Origin: Mya arenaria
Lineage: Eukaryota > Mollusca > Bivalvia > Myida > Myidae
Length of the DNA: 64,000 nucleotides
NCBI RefSeq assembly: GCF_026914265.1
Contig: NC_069127.1
Span: 23,326,637-23,390,636, forward strand
Reading direction: 5' to 3'
Both the position numbers and the translations under genes were made by a program. Under the pieces are notes generated by a model. The model did not search any database. It was given only the letters and a program-made list of their open reading frames with translations, and was not told the origin of the DNA. Within the stretch, counting starts at the first letter, position 1. Each line of letters begins with the position of its first letter. Positions 35,684-50,078 of the stretch are shown here, piece by piece.

Positions 35684-36849
35684 CTGCATTAATGTAAAAC
35701 CAGAGACCACATTCGTAACCTATATAATTTATTTGATTTATCTAAAACACTAATGTTTGCAATGAACTCCGCCCAATCCACACGATGAACTTCGAAATGC
35801 TGGCATCAGTGATTTAACGTACACGTATCACGTGGATATAACTTCTGAAGGAGCGGGAATGTGCGGTTTGCATTGCTTTTATTTCAACCGACCTATACAA
35901 TCGTAGCTTTAAACAAGAACGACGATGTGTCAAACAATATTGTTAAAGAGGTGAAAATGTCTTGGTAAATATGAATCGTTTCCTTCTTTATTTAACTGAT
36001 TGACAACATGTGTTACTTAGGTAACTTGCAAAAATAGTATTTAAAGGCAAATATTTACAATTATCTGCATGGATCCATCAATGGTTGTAAAAGTTCAAGC
36101 AAGTTTGTGAGTACAATTATATAGAGATTTGACATTATGATGCAGTTATATCTGCAAAGTTTAAAAAGTAAGCAGGCATAATGCTTACTGACTCATGGAA
36201 TAATAACAAAACGATATATTCTGAAATATTTTTGAGTGCTCAGTTTCCTATATGTATAAGAGTTAGCCTTATAATTTGCGCTGATAGGACCCAGTTTCTT
36301 TCACGATATTTGATTGTGCACGGTAAAGTAACTATATTTTGTTAGTAGTTTTATTTTCTTAAAAGACATTCTAAGAATACAAGGGTAGAGAAGTTGTTGC
36401 GCTGTTCTCACTAAAGTTACCATAATGTTTTGAAATTAAACACAATATATTTATATTTAAGTGAGTACCCGTTGTCTGATTGTTGCATTTTTCCGTTATG
36501 GTATCGAGTGCCTTCAACGGTGACCAAACTATAAACTTTTCAAAATCCATTTTTAACTTAATTTTCAGGTTTAATATTTAGCAGGCAAAGAACATACATC
36601 TAGTGCAACATATGTGGGTGTAATAACGCATTGGGCAACATTAAAGAAATAGGATTATATCAGTGATGCAATAACAAAATAGTTTTTAATGTGCTGAGTA
36701 CATATGTTTCATTAATAAAACATATCTTTTTATCTAAATAAAAACTTAATACTTTATATGTAGCAGAAACACGCGCATGCCGTTGAAGATATCTAATAAG
36801 AAACAGACTGAATTCACACAAGTTCTGGTATTGCAAAAGAGATACATAC

Positions 36850-37143
36850 GCCACACTACGATTCGCAGCGATGAGACATTGGTTCGGGTTTCTGGGCTCC
36901 CGTATGTTTCTGTCATAGTGTTAAAGGCAGTGCACTGGACCGTGGTGTTATCATTAAAACTACTCAATGACAACAGCTGGCTATTTATCTGTGTAACAGA
37001 CCAAAGGTAGATAGAAGGAGCAGGCTTGGAGTGCGCTACACAGGCAACTGTAGCACCAAGTCCCCCTACAATGGCGATGGTGTTGTCGGAAATGTCTGGG
37101 CCTCCGGATGTCCCGTATTTGAATGTAGGTAAGCGAGGTGGAT
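36850..37143 (-). CDS. Receptor Ig-like exon 5
   Basis: 294 nt, phase 1-1, acceptor TTATAATACAG, donor TGGC|GTATGT. It contains TVACVAHSKPAPSIYLW and NDNTTVQCTAFN. The final VLC seen in sister exons is replaced by VVW here. The donor gives the same phase 1 as the rest. Confidence 0.83.
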
Positions 37144-37799
37144 CTGTATTATAAATACAGTTTATGTACTTGAAATTCAACAAAAAACTGAGCCCGCTTG
37201 GTCTACGTTCAAACGTGACTAAACGCAAAAATTTGCATATGTAAGCAATATAACCTAAGCGTATTAACTTAGAATATTCAAAACTGAAATTCCTAAAAAA
37301 TATATATATATAAGTCCTGTATTGCATTATACAATTTGGTGCGATATATGTGAATGTCGGAAATATTTCCATATGTTGTTAATGTTCTTGTGATATTTGT
37401 CGTACCTTTTTAAGCAAATTGCGTGCAAGTTTCGTTGTTGTTTTTTGGAAACGCTTTGAATCTGTTAATATCCGTTGTCTTTTGTTTCTCATTTCCCTTT
37501 TAGATTATTGCAACACTATCCAAAACAATACTATTCTAAGTCCGTCTATTTTACATGGTCACTTGTACTAGGTTTTCTCCTTTAAGGTCATTTTCATTTA
37601 ATAACTCATTATTTAATTCGTTTGTTTTAAAATTAAAGATTATCTAATGCTATAAGAGCAGCCTGCATTTCTATTTAAAAACAATCACAGGAAGAAGTTA
37701 AGGTTTGCAACATAATTACGCAAAAATGGATTTGACAGCCTTGTTAAATATTCGCTTGTTGATTGTAAAACGTTTATACAAACAAAATAACGTACTTAC

Positions 37800-38093
37800 A
37801 CAGGACATTGATCGTTATAGTTGTTATATTCACCCCGTTCCGGAAACTGCCGAAAGAAGGTACCAATTTGTTTTGAACCTTGCACATGTAGTCCCCGTCG
37901 TCGATGTCAGGTTGGACATTCGTTAATTGCAATACTCTGTTAGTCGTGGATCCACGTGGGTAGATCCAGCTGTAGTTGCTCGCCGGGTTGCTGTCAGTGC
38001 TGCAGTTGAACACCTCGCTGTTGCCTTCGATGATATTCACCGTACCTTTTACGGCACTACCATTCACGTGTATGGTTGGCATCGAGGGCGTGT
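37800..38093 (-). CDS. Receptor Ig-like exon 4
   Basis: 294 nt, phase 1-1, acceptor TTTTTTTAATTCAG, donor CTGT|GTAAGT. It contains EVFNCSTDSNPASNYSW and DIDDGDYMCKVQN, the full Ig signature, and ends INVLC. Confidence 0.88.
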
Positions 38094-38869
38094 CTGAATT
38101 AAAAAAAGATAGAACTTTATTGCCTCAGCAGCATGCAACAACTGCAAAGAAAACTTTATTCGAATGTAGGATGCGTACTTTACTGCACGCAATTGACTGA
38201 CGTCGTATTTCAGACTAAGCGTTTATAATTAAATATTTAAATGATCAAATGTTTGCCATATAAAATGAAAATTGCAAATAATCTCACAACTATAGTAAAA
38301 TCATGAAATTCCCCCTTTGCTGCTTTATCATCGGAATATTGAAATTTTGTGACTTATAACCTCAGAGGCCTGACAATATAAAGTATAGTTTTGATGCATG
38401 AAATGATCATTGAGTAGTATTTCACCTACATATTATTGTAGGTAAGAGTTACATTTTACAAAAATATGTATAACGCTTGACGTGTCTGACATAAATGTTG
38501 CGTTTTTAAGATAAGATTTGCTGTTGAAATTATCAGCAAAGAACATTTTTGAAGTCTCACTTTATCAAGGCCTTTATTGTTTCATGTTATGAACTTGATA
38601 AATCATTCAAGTCCTACTGGACAATTTTAAGAAACGTCGAATTTGGAAATTATAAAGCGAATATTTTGTGTTTCGATTATTTACCAGTTAATCCATAAGA
38701 ACATTGTATTTAAAAAAAAATATTATGCAAGTCATTCTAGAAATGTTATTCGAACACTGAACAAAAATGGTAAAAACTACTAGGTATACTATATAATAAG
38801 TTTACCATTAGCAAATGTTCAGTAATGAACACTCATATTCAATCAATCTCTTTGGCATTACCTACTTAC

Positions 38870-39160
38870 ACAATACATCGATGGAAAAGGACGTCGAGTT
38901 TCGGCCAGTAACCGGACTACCACTCCCAGTTGCGGACATACTGTTTTTGGTCTCAACGGTGTACGATCCTGCCTGTGTCATCGCTATGCCGGTAAAGCTC
39001 AGCGCTATGTTATTCCCCTCTGGTCCAGATAGTAGATATATGTTCGGCAGTGGGTTACTGTCAGCCGTACAGGATATTGAGAACATGCTGCCAATAATGA
39101 CACTCAACGATGGTGAAACGTTGACATTGTTGGCTTTGCACACAGGAGGATGAGGGCCGT
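38870..39160 (-). CDS. Receptor Ig-like exon 3 (second Cys and Trp lost)
   Basis: 291 nt, phase 1-1, acceptor TTATTTCCAG, donor TTGT|GTAAGT. It contains FSISCTADSNPLPNIYLLSG and TQAGSYTVETKN. The strand-F Cys is Val (GSYTV) and the core Trp is Leu, so the canonical disulfide cannot form. Length, phase and the SIDVLC ending match its neighbours. Confidence 0.83.
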
Positions 39161-40032
39161 CTGGAAATAATGCGAAATTTTACTCTCATTAGTTTATATG
39201 TTATCACCTCGCAATGCCGAAAAAACATGCTTTATTACAATTTGTTGAACGATAAATGAAGTGGCACTTCTTAGACAACGTTAATATTTCAAACGTCTAT
39301 GCTATAAATAAGTTTCGCAATACACAGGTGCTCGTGCTCACGAACAAGCACATAATATTATGTTTTAATTAATATATGTTCGTAAACAAATCATTAAATA
39401 ATCAATCGCAAGATATATGTAAAATGTCTGATTAAATAAATGGCCCAATGACCTAGAATCGCCTTTTTCATTGCACAGGGTTCAAGGTATCGTGAATTTG
39501 AACCTTGTTTTAAAGAAGCTTTTCTTTCTTCGTGCAAATGCATAAGATGAATACTTATAACGAACATATGCGTTGTTCTAGCAACACAGCTTCCACAAAA
39601 ATATGTAACGAATTTATTAACTACGTAAACTTGTAAAGTTTTCTTTCTCTTCTCGATTCAATAAGTACAATTTTTTTTCTTCTGAAAGAAAATCTACTTA
39701 TCTATATAAATTTTCTTCTGGACTATTTTTTCCTTTGATTAGAAAAAAATAATACTAAAACAATTGTAACAAAACAACACTTGAACTCAGCTACTCAGTT
39801 ACTCTTAGGATTAGCATAAATGCATTGATTTCCATCTTTAATAATTTCAAGCCACTGTTACTAGATATGATCTAGCTTCGCGTATTGTACTTTACTTCGA
39901 TCCTTTATGGGAACGCATAATATTTCAATAGCTTTTTAAGGCAATTATTATATATCTTTACATTTACGAGTGCCACCGAAGAAACATGAACAAAAAGGGC
40001 TAACAATTTATCATTGCTTACTATCAACTTAC

Positions 40033-40365
40033 AAAGAACATTAATCTTCTTTGTTCCTGAAGTGAACCACTGTTCCATGTTTCTTGCGCGACAGTAAACG
40101 CCCAAGTCCTGGTCATCTCTCTGTACCTGTAGAGTTAGGGTCCCTCGTGTCACGAACAGATCCCCAACCGGTGTTGATGTTGTACTTGTACCAGAGGTTA
40201 TTTGTGTGTCGTCTGCTGTAACAGAGGTTTTGTTGTCTGTGTACCAAACGACAGAGGCTACAGGGTTCCCAGGTGACGTCTGACACTGGAATATGCCTTC
40301 TGTGTTCACTATAACGGACACGGGATTGACGATCGGAGAGGAAATTACTGTCGACGTTATGCCAA
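40033..40365 (-). CDS. Receptor Ig-like exon 2
   Basis: 333 nt, phase 1-1, acceptor TTTTGTTTCAG, donor CTTT|GTAAGT. It contains GIFQCQTSPGNPVASVVW and RDDQDLGVYCRARN: full Cys/Trp/D-x-G-x-Y-C set, V/I-type. It ends KINVLC. Confidence 0.88.
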
Positions 40366-42497
40366 CTGAAACAAAACATGCAAAACGTGTCTAAGCAGCT
40401 ATACAATAACCAAGAAACGATGTTAACACATTTTCCTGTGCAATACTAGTAATCAAATTAACGAAGTTGAATGAAACTGCACATCTCATAAGTTACCAAG
40501 TAAAAGATAGAGCATGATCCAACTGTCTTATGTTATAACGCAGACTCAGTAGGCGTCCTGTCTGCAATTCTAAACGATTAATAACGGTACCAAACTGCGA
40601 CTCTATTGCCCTAAAATAATCTGAAATACTGATAAATCGAACTTTTTCAACCACGTAAATGATTGTTTATCATATAAGATAAAACGTTTCATTATCTGGT
40701 GATCTTTTCTCCATTTGTCTTCAAACAAGTTTCAAGTTTATTTTAAATTTAAATTTGCCCTTTATGCCGCACCACATTGATGTTTCGTTCGAAGGATTAA
40801 TAGCGCCTCTGTTGTGGTATCTAGCTTGTTTAAAACTCCTATTTTATTGATAAACATTTAAGTTGACTTCCCTTTATAAATGAAAAGTATTTTTTGTAAT
40901 GTAACCGACGTGTTGAGATTTTCTGATTATGAGACCGGCTTTTCATTGAATAAGAAGGCTGTTTCCAGTAAAAGCATGCGATAATTTTCAAGTGGAAATG
41001 CTGCTTTCCCACTTGATCAGTCCAGATGAATATACACAAAACATTCAAAGACCTTTTTCCAAAAAGTACATATCATTGGAGTGTGCAGTTCCTCATTATG
41101 ATAAAATAAAATTACCGATAATGAAATGGACTTGTGCAAGCTTTGTCGAGTTTTATTCGATCATTAGGCGATTATCTGATTCTTGTCATGATAATCACGA
41201 CTAAACTTTGTCCAGATAACCTTGATGGTGTATAATATGGCTTTAACCACACAGAAATATGTTTCACTAGTTCGTTTGAGTTGATGGTCAAGAGTCATTC
41301 AAGATCCTATACCAAAAAATACAAAACAATTTCGGACTAATTTCGGGTCACAAATATAAAAGGAACACTGGTTAGGAAAAAAACGCCAAACTCTTTAAGG
41401 CTACTTTATTTTTAGTTTTCTTTTTTACATTTATATTAAATTCAAAAATTGAATCTGAAGAAGTGGAAATGTGTATAGACCTTTATATTCTTTGATACAA
41501 CCTCTGTAAACACACGCACTTACCGCAAAAAACAGGGATCTAAATAGGCATTATTTATGATCAAGATTGTTTTAAAACGGGTAAGACGGCATTTTATTGA
41601 ACACTCTTTCTTATTAATCCTTTCAACCTTTCCTTGCTTTGGTTTTTATGAGTATGACACGTGTTTATTTATTGTTAAGTCGCTCATTCATGTCATTATA
41701 TACCCAACAATCAGTAGCTTTTTATTTAATAACACAACCATGGGTTTGTTATTCTTATCTGCTTACGTTTCCAGTAGACTTTGCCTTGATAGAAAGCACG
41801 TAAGTTTGGCGACATAAAGAGCCTTATTACAAAATAACTTAAATTAAAAGTGTACCTTATCCTAAAAAGGATCATGTATGTTAATTGCACAGGTATAAGT
41901 GATATGCTTAGTGTACATAATGTTATAAAAATGTAGAAACAATAGGTTTTAAAACCGAATGAGCACTTTAAAAGATTAGTTTAATAATAAAAAATATATC
42001 AAACCCTAAGTTATATAATGAAAAGAATAATAAGCTGCTTTTGCAATACGGTCAAAAATATACAAACAGTTCAACTTGTAAATTATAACTTGTAGGAGTA
42101 CGTGTATTTTGTTTGTATAAAAGCGATTTAATTTTGGATCATTGTATTACATGATCGTCACCAAAATATACACACTAAAATGGTTCAACCTCAGAAACAA
42201 ATCCGGTGAGCCATTTCTAAATATGTTTAGCATATTTGTTCCATTATGAAATCATTATGTGATGTTCTTGCATGCGTTTTATTAACATTTGAATACCACG
42301 CGCGAACTAATACGATTGGGTTGTGAATTTCGTTATGCCTTCATAAATACCGTTGTTTCGTGTGCTTGTTTTTTTTTAATGTAAAGCAATTGTGTAAACT
42401 TTTCATATATATATTTGTGTATACATACCATATATAACATTGAGTGGCATAAGTATTAATATCCAATTAATATTTGTACGTGTTGTATAGATATAAA

Positions 42498-43365
42498 TGT
42501 AGCCCAGTGAGATTTTAGTGGTTTACAGCCTATCACTTACCATTGACCAATTATCTCCCTTTTTGTAAATTGACCACTTACTCCAAAACCAGTTTTGGTT
42601 GGACACAGCTATTTTTAGAAAACCAGTTTGATGGCTCTGTCCAGAACAGGTCATTGTGGAAGACATCTTTGTTTTACAAGTTTTTAAAAAGGATCTTGAA
42701 TCATTTTATATTTGGTATGTATTCACTTATGATTTGATATTATCATAAATGATAACCATTGTGTTGCATTTATTCTGAATTTGTGCTTTGGACATTTCCA
42801 AGTAAATTACATATTTTCTTGAGATGGTTAAAATGGCAGTTACTTTGACACCAAGTTTTGTGCATGAATTATTTATGCAATGATTAGCTTGCAGACTATA
42901 ACAGCTCTGTGAGAGATGTAGTGTGACAGTGAGAGCCAGAGATGTTGCTGTGCTGAGTTATTATTGATGGCACTTGATTCCATAAATCTGTAAGTAGGCA
43001 ATGTATAGTGTAGTGTGTGATATGAATTGTAATCTGAATCGTGTTTTATTGTTTTATCCATATTTATGTTAACTGGCCACTAGACACATAAATACATTAT
43101 TATGGGACTATTGAATATAAGGATGTGTAATATCTGTTATCAAATTACAACAGCAAGATATGTAAAGTAGTATGGTTCTCATTTATTTGTTATTGTATAT
43201 TGTCTATTTTCAGTGTGTTGACATATTCGACTACGACTATTTGAGTATTTGACTATTCGAGTGTTTGATTACTGTTATAACATGCACGTATTGATTGGAC
43301 ATTAAATATATGTGATCCCTCGACACCTTGTGTGACTTTTCCCTTTATAAGTAACAATACATATA
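42498..43365. other. Intronic block of distinct composition
   Basis: This block, inside the intron between Ig exons 1 and 2, is less AT-extreme than its surroundings. It begins TGTAGCCCAGTGAG, ends near TAACAATACA and is followed by GTGGTGGGCC. A solo LTR is one reading, but no matching target duplication or second copy was found. Confidence 0.15.
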
Positions 43366-44202
43366 AGTGTGGTGGGCCACCAAAGGTTATATAAATGCAA
43401 ACTATAAAAAAAAACATGTAATATTTAAAATTACATGCGCGATTAGATAATGGCCGATTAGTGTTGATTTAGTATTTCGAATAACATAATCTTACGTTGT
43501 ATTGAACGAGTTAAATTAACATCATGTGTCATTAAATTTCGAAAACAACTCTGCAGTAAAAACTAATTGGTGCTAGTGCTTATTAATGTTCTTTTTCTTA
43601 TTGTTAAAGTACATGTGTATGTCATACAAAGTTTTTAATGTCTTGTGAATGTTATACATATTGTTATATATTTCTAAGTAATAACTTTAACATAATATTA
43701 TTAAATTATTTATCATTTTATTAACTATTCTTTTAAACATTCTATGTTATATTTTTTTATTCCATATAATAAAGCTTCTTAAATGTCATCGATTGTACGA
43801 TTTATTATCATAAAATATTTATAAATCCAAACATGGCGCCATTTTTTCTTATTATAAATATCGAGTAATTTCGGTGAGGCAAGGCCATTGTGCAACTGAA
43901 ATTACATCGATTTGAATAATGAAAACGGCTATTTTTTAAGTATTTTTTGTTATGCATGCTGCTTGAGTATTGTTTTTTATTTGACTTTTACCTTAATTAT
44001 GATATATAAATATAAATATGTTTTATATACTATTATATAACTATAACATATACTTAAACACAAAAAATGTACGGTAAACTCACACTGATATCAGTATCGT
44101 ATTTGGCCTTACACGACATCAAGAGTTACATTTTACTGTTACAGTTAAAAATAAAAAATAAACTAAAATAAATATATATTGCTTTGATAAATTACATCTT
44201 AC

Positions 44203-44592
44203 CTGTCAAATCAATAGTCAATTCATTAGTATTCGCAAACACCGAAGACGCTTGAGTGCCGTATGTAAATCTACACCTCCACATATCGCCCTTCATGTCC
44301 GTCTCCACACTGATGAGAGTACACGTGTACTGGGAGATGCTCACACAGCCGCAGTTCATGTTGGTAGGAACTGGGTAGTTTGGGTTAAAGAGACATTTTC
44401 CTCCTGTATCCACTTTCATTACTACTGTGGGTGACATTCGGTAGTAGCCATTGCCGCGTGGTTTGTTGTACCAGTCTACAACAAGAATATCATTTCTTGA
44501 CGAGGAACAAGTCATCTTTAAGTTGTCGCCCTGAGACACCGATGCCCCGTCAGGTCCAGTGCTGTTACCCGAGATGGTAAACGTAGTGATAA
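44203..44592 (-). CDS. Receptor Ig-like exon 1 (membrane-distal, V-like)
   Basis: 390 nt, phase 1-1, acceptor AATTTACAG, donor CAG|GTAAGA. It encodes about 130 residues with NLKMTCSSSRNDILVVDWYN near the start and ETDMKGDMWRCRF near the end, i.e. Cys, Trp and second Cys. Additional cysteines (GGKCLF, NCGCVSISQYTC) suggest extra disulfides. It is longer than the other Ig exons, as expected for a V-type N-terminal domain. The frame also stays open upstream of the acceptor through a hydrophobic stretch (TVFCLFVFMLLST) near 44665-44725. That could be an in-exon signal peptide if the acceptor is not used. Confidence 0.82.
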
Positions 44593-45077
44593 CTGTAAAT
44601 TGATACGAGACAGTAATAATTAATTCTTTTAAGTATGCATTATAAATATCACGCAACATCTTGCACGCAATAGGTGTTGAAAGTAACATAAATACAAACA
44701 AACAAAAAACAGTTGACGTGACGTGAACCACTGAAGCTGTTTTACAAGTAAATATACACCAATTATCGAATAGTGTGACCAAAATTAGACAATATCAATG
44801 ATTTGAGTAAATCATGGTTCAAACCTCATTTTTGCTATTGGCCTACGAAACAAACGCTTATATCATTGAAACTATCCGATTCTTGAAAATCTATGAAAAA
44901 TGTAAGTCATGCACTAAATAAATAATCTTCTCTGCGGACATATTTCTTTGCTCTTAACGTGTTGTATGTGTTATTAATGTTATATGACAATGCATTTTCA
45001 AAAATCGAATTAATGTTATTTTGGTTACTCATATTATCATATGTAATAAACGAATGTTTTCTTTATATGACTTTTTT

Positions 45078-45624
<547 letters not shown>

Positions 45625-45659
45625 TCTTCTGCTGCTTCTGCTGCTGCTGCTATTGTGTC

Positions 45660-46439
45660 TGTTGCTGATGATACTGCTACTATACGCCTGCATTTGCGTT
45701 TTAAAACGAATTTTATTGGTTCGTATCCCACTTCTCATATGTTATAAGAAGTACATGCAGGTCAGTCAAGCAAACACGGTTTGCAGGACCCTATTCACCA
45801 AAACAAGAGCACGGTTGTATCCACTTATTGTTAAGAGCGTTGCGAACATCAGGGTATTTTCATAGGAAACATATTCATTTGTATAACCCAATAACAATTA
45901 AATTCAGTGTTATGAGCCCAGCTACACATGTGAATAACCATCACTGGTAATCTGTGTACATTTAAATATCTTGAAAAATCGCCTTAGAGATAGTTGTAAT
46001 GTTTTGCAACCCAAGGAGACTACGGCTATGAAAATGCAATGACTGTGATTTAAAAGAAAACAACAACATACTTATGGAACTCATTACAACACCGATCTTC
46101 AACTGATTCGGAGCAATCCGTCTCCTCCATGCACCACTTCTCATAAATGTTTTCATAGTTTTACCCATTAGTTTTACCCATTAGTACGGAAACCATTTTA
46201 ATCCCCATTGTAACTTTTCCATCGATCTGTACTCTAGTTCAATCGGTGTTGATTACGTTCATTTTCAACAAATAAGGACTGTACTGTCTAAGATTTTCCT
46301 AGGTTTACGCCTACCAGAAGATCTAAATAGCATTTGAATAACAGTTTGGTACATGCAATGTTGAACCCCAATGTGTTAAGCCATTTCCACCAATCAATTT
46401 TTTGCTTTCTTTTAATAGTGTATTGTCCAGTGTTTGTAA
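45660..46439. other. Intergenic or receptor intron 1, nothing firm
   Basis: A Cys-containing minus-strand stretch at about 46092-46160 is flanked by a GTATGT donor but lacks a convincing acceptor. Not called. Confidence 0.3.
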
Positions 46440-46760
46440 GTGGTTGATATTTTCCCGCGTTATCGTGACGTCATTTGATAAAAAGTTTCCGGTTACAGTC
46501 GGGTCGTTCTATTTACAGAATGGGTAAGAAAGGATTACTTAAAGGTTTTCTTTAATGAAATAAAGTATTTTATTTAACAATTCTTGAATGAAATAATGCA
46601 CTATTGGTGTAAATATTATTGATTTATTGCGGGATTGATGTCATTGATTGATGAACGCAATTTGGCTGGTCAAAGTACGCGTAGAGTCATTCGGACTCTA
46701 CACCCTTTGACCAGCCCAATTGCGTTCATACCCCGATAATGACATCAATCCCGCAATTCA
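46440..46760. repeat. Foldback (MITE-like) repeat, copy 2
   Basis: The hairpin at 46626-46757 (ATTGCGGGATTGATGTCATT arm, centre near TCATTCGGACTC) and the 180-bp body before it (GTTATCGTGACGTCA, GTCGTTCTATTTACAGAATGG, TGGTGTAAATAT) match copy 1 at 14580-14890 almost throughout. The arms here are less perfect, so this copy is older or partly degraded. Confidence 0.82.
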
Positions 46761-49700
46761 TTCCTTAAATGTATTTTTGTGCTATGCAAGAAACGTTGAC
46801 CATTTGTTTTACGATGCATATTTAAGCTACCCCTAAATGATTTAAACTAACTTTGTTCGTTTTTAATTAGGGTGTAAACCAAAACATGTTTGTTTCCGGT
46901 TTCCCGACCGACCAACATTTTTCCACACGACCCTTATGTTTTATTGCCATCTGAAAAAAAAATCTGACCCTTTTTCCTTTTGCTAGGAAAGACTTTTATA
47001 TAACGTTATGGCAGACCAAAACGGCGTTAGTTAATTTAAGTGTGACAATAATATTCAGAAACACCTATACTTATGATAAAAAAAAAACAAAAAACATCTC
47101 GGCTCATCTCCTCTATCATGTTCAGTTAGTGAAATCGGAACAAATATGTGTTTTTTGGTTTTTTTATAGATTGGTTTCTGATGGAAATCACTCTTGAAGT
47201 GAAAAAAGTGTTAATTTTTCGATATAATAATTAATCAGTACCCAGATAAACACAAAGCAATTAGTGTTGTATCCCTCCAGTTTTTCATATAAATATTGTA
47301 GGTAGAGGTAAATATATTTGAAGTTTTCAAATAGTTTAATTTACCACTTATTAATCGTATAAGATAAATTCATCTTTTAGACTTTAAACGTTTGAATATT
47401 CAATTTAATACTATGAATATAGTACTTATTCAGAGATTAAATGTTAAGATCATTTAATAAACAGTGTCGATACGTTTTCATATAATACTTTCAGACTTGT
47501 CGATGTCTGTATGTTTTTTTTTCCTCTTTCAGGTATATGACTTTGCAATAAGGGTATACACTTCTGGACAGACAGTTATTTTCCGAGAGCCAAACAAATT
47601 TCAATCGTTTTTCTTTACCATCTATTTTTCTTGGTTTGCTGTATGCATATGTCTCCACTCCAGGTATCTCGTCCATATTCTCCCATTTCATACATATAAA
47701 TATTTTATTCCTCCAGTTTCACTCATCCTTCACTTAATTATAAAACCCCCAAAAAGGCTCCCTCCCCTCCTCCATTTCACTCATCCCTCAAAGATCTATA
47801 TAACAGCAATCAGGCCTCTTTGTACCCTTAGAATAATCTCTCATGTATTTATTTTACGCCAAGAAAGACTCATTTCTACAATTCTATCACCCCCCCCCCC
47901 CCACCCCCACCCCCCATTGTCTTATGTAACACCAATAAGGGCTAATTTCTCCATTTCATTCATTTAAGATTTCGACGAGATATCTAATACCATTTGTTTA
48001 ATGCCTAAAATTTTCAACATATTTTATACAATTGGAATAATATACACCCTGACAACCTTCTGTTCTAAATAACTTAATGGTTTTTTGATGATGCTTAATA
48101 GCAAGATACTGCAGTATATTTGTGCTGCCAACTATCTTCAGATAGTGATCAAGATATTTTTTGACTAAGCAGTAGCCACCAAAATTGAGTATCAGATGTC
48201 GTTTTAACATGAATACCATGAATGAAAAACAGTTTGCTTTGCTTTACATTAACACTTCATTCCTTAACGATGGTTGTTGTTTATCAATTTCATACTATAT
48301 CTGTATAAAGTGTAATGGCATTTCCCATCGAAAACGCGTGCTTTTGTTCGATACTTCTGTCTTGTCATTGGGCGCAATAATACTAATGGGCGGGGCATAT
48401 TTACTACGGAACTATTTTTTTCAATGAAATCGTAGTAAAATTGTTGGCGACATGCAAAACTGTAATCTGCTTAGCAGTTAAAACAAGATAAGCAACGATA
48501 ATTTGATTGATTTTAATGTAGATGATTTAATGATGGATGGAACAGTTGAAGAAACGTTTGTGTTTAAAAAGGCTGTTAAATGTCACGAAAATGCAAAAAC
48601 AGTAAGTTCAAAATAACCTCTATAACGGGTGCTTGTATGACGTCATGATTCATGCCATTGAAAAGTTTTACATTAAGCTCGATTCGGGCCGCAACATAAC
48701 TCGGCAGCTGCATTCGACGCCATTTTTGCAGTGTTCATTCGTTTTGAAAGTGTTGTTTTTTGCGAAAATTGACTGGACTCAACTCAGCAGAAAATATGTA
48801 AGTTATATGTGGTTTATTTCATGTTTTAGTATTTGTATGCAGCTACATTATATATGCTAAATTATGTCTTTGTGCAAAAGCTTGCATCGTTGACCAACTT
48901 TCGGTCAGAAACCAGGTTGCTCAGCCTTCGTTGTTATGATGCGGGCCCTGATAGCGCATATGTAAAAAAGAAAAAACCGGGCATTAACGGCACGTGAATT
49001 TACTGAATAAAGCACGTTTTCTACCGATAACGTCCGGGTTTTTGCGTTTTAATACACCACGATAACGGACCGAAAACACACATTTTATGCAATAATACGT
49101 ATTTATAATATTCTTGACCTTGAAAAGATAGAAAATAAACATATAAATAAGGAACTATTTTATCTGTGCATTCATTGTCGTATAAAATTAGGTTGCGATA
49201 GCTGTTCTAATTTACCAACCGTTGAGAACAACGAGAGAAAGAAAAAAGAAAAAAATGCTCTTGAATAATCAATTTATTTTATCAGAAATGTAGATTTAAA
49301 TAAATGTATACCAGTATATAAGTATTAAAATTCGACATGTTGCATTGTCGAATTTTAATCCTTAAATATTAAGTGGCTCTGTTTCATGAAACAATTAGTT
49401 TATACAACAAGTTTAAATTATATTTAATTGTTGTTTTAATATAATTTAGGTGAATCTGCAAAGTTAGTTACGTCATGAGCACGCATTAGTCATACACGAG
49501 TTATTTTTAGTATTGCTTTGGTTATAAGGATCCTGAAACCACAATCTATCTTCAACATGTCAGGGTGAAGTTATATTCTACTCATTTATGCTTAACATCA
49601 AAAACATTATTTTGTCATTATGTTTACAAATTTATCATAGCAATTTAATTATGCTAAGTGGGACTACTTTCAAGACTCAAACTTCGATGCTGTCTTGACA

Positions 49701-49842
49701 ATAATGCCTAAGGTGAAAGTTGTTCAGCCAAAGTGGTCTAGAGTGAGGCTCAATAAACCAGTGTGCTGCAAGCCCGAGGTTTGTTTTTACAGGAAATAAA
49801 GATAAAAATTTAATTGATATAATTTTGCAAGTGATAATTCTT
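46761..49842. other. Intergenic or receptor intron 1; pyrimidine-rich tract
   Basis: No supported exon. Bases 47640-47960 are C/T-rich with recurring CTCCATTTCACTCATCC words and a poly(C) run near 47889-47910. A short frame MPKVKVVQPKW at 49705 is followed by a stop and has no domain. Confidence 0.35.
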
Positions 49843-50014
49843 TAATATATTTTGTTAAGTCTGTTTTTTGATGAGGTACGTTGCATTAAACTATTTCTTT
49901 ATCATTTTGATCTTTGTAATATAGCATCTAATATATTTTGTTAAGTCTGATTTTGTATGAGGTACGTTGCAGTAAACTATTTCTTTTTCATTTTGATCTT
50001 AGTAATAAAGCATC
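49843..50014. repeat. 86-bp tandem duplication
   Basis: Two copies (49843-49928 and 49929-50014) of a unit running from TAATATATTTTGTTAAGTCTG through GAGGTACGTTGCA to AGCATC, with a few substitutions. The second copy runs directly into the hairpin at 50004. Confidence 0.88.
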
Positions 50015-50078
50015 TATGATTAACATGTCATAACGATTTTAACAATCGTTATGACATGTTAATCATAGATGCTTTATT
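50004..50078. repeat. Perfect 35-bp-arm hairpin
   Basis: The arm starting AATAAAGCATCTATGATTAA and its exact complement flank a 5-nt loop (TTAAC). The left arm begins in the last bases of the 86-bp duplicate. Confidence 0.95.

Noticed and set aside
46092..46160. Cys-rich minus-strand stretch (W-C-M-E-E-T-D-C...CC) before a GTATGT
   Set aside because: No convincing acceptor and the frame phase does not fit the receptor exons.
47464..47967. 167-codon plus-strand frame
   Set aside because: Composed of C/T-rich degenerate repeat words and a poly(C) run; no domain or splice support.
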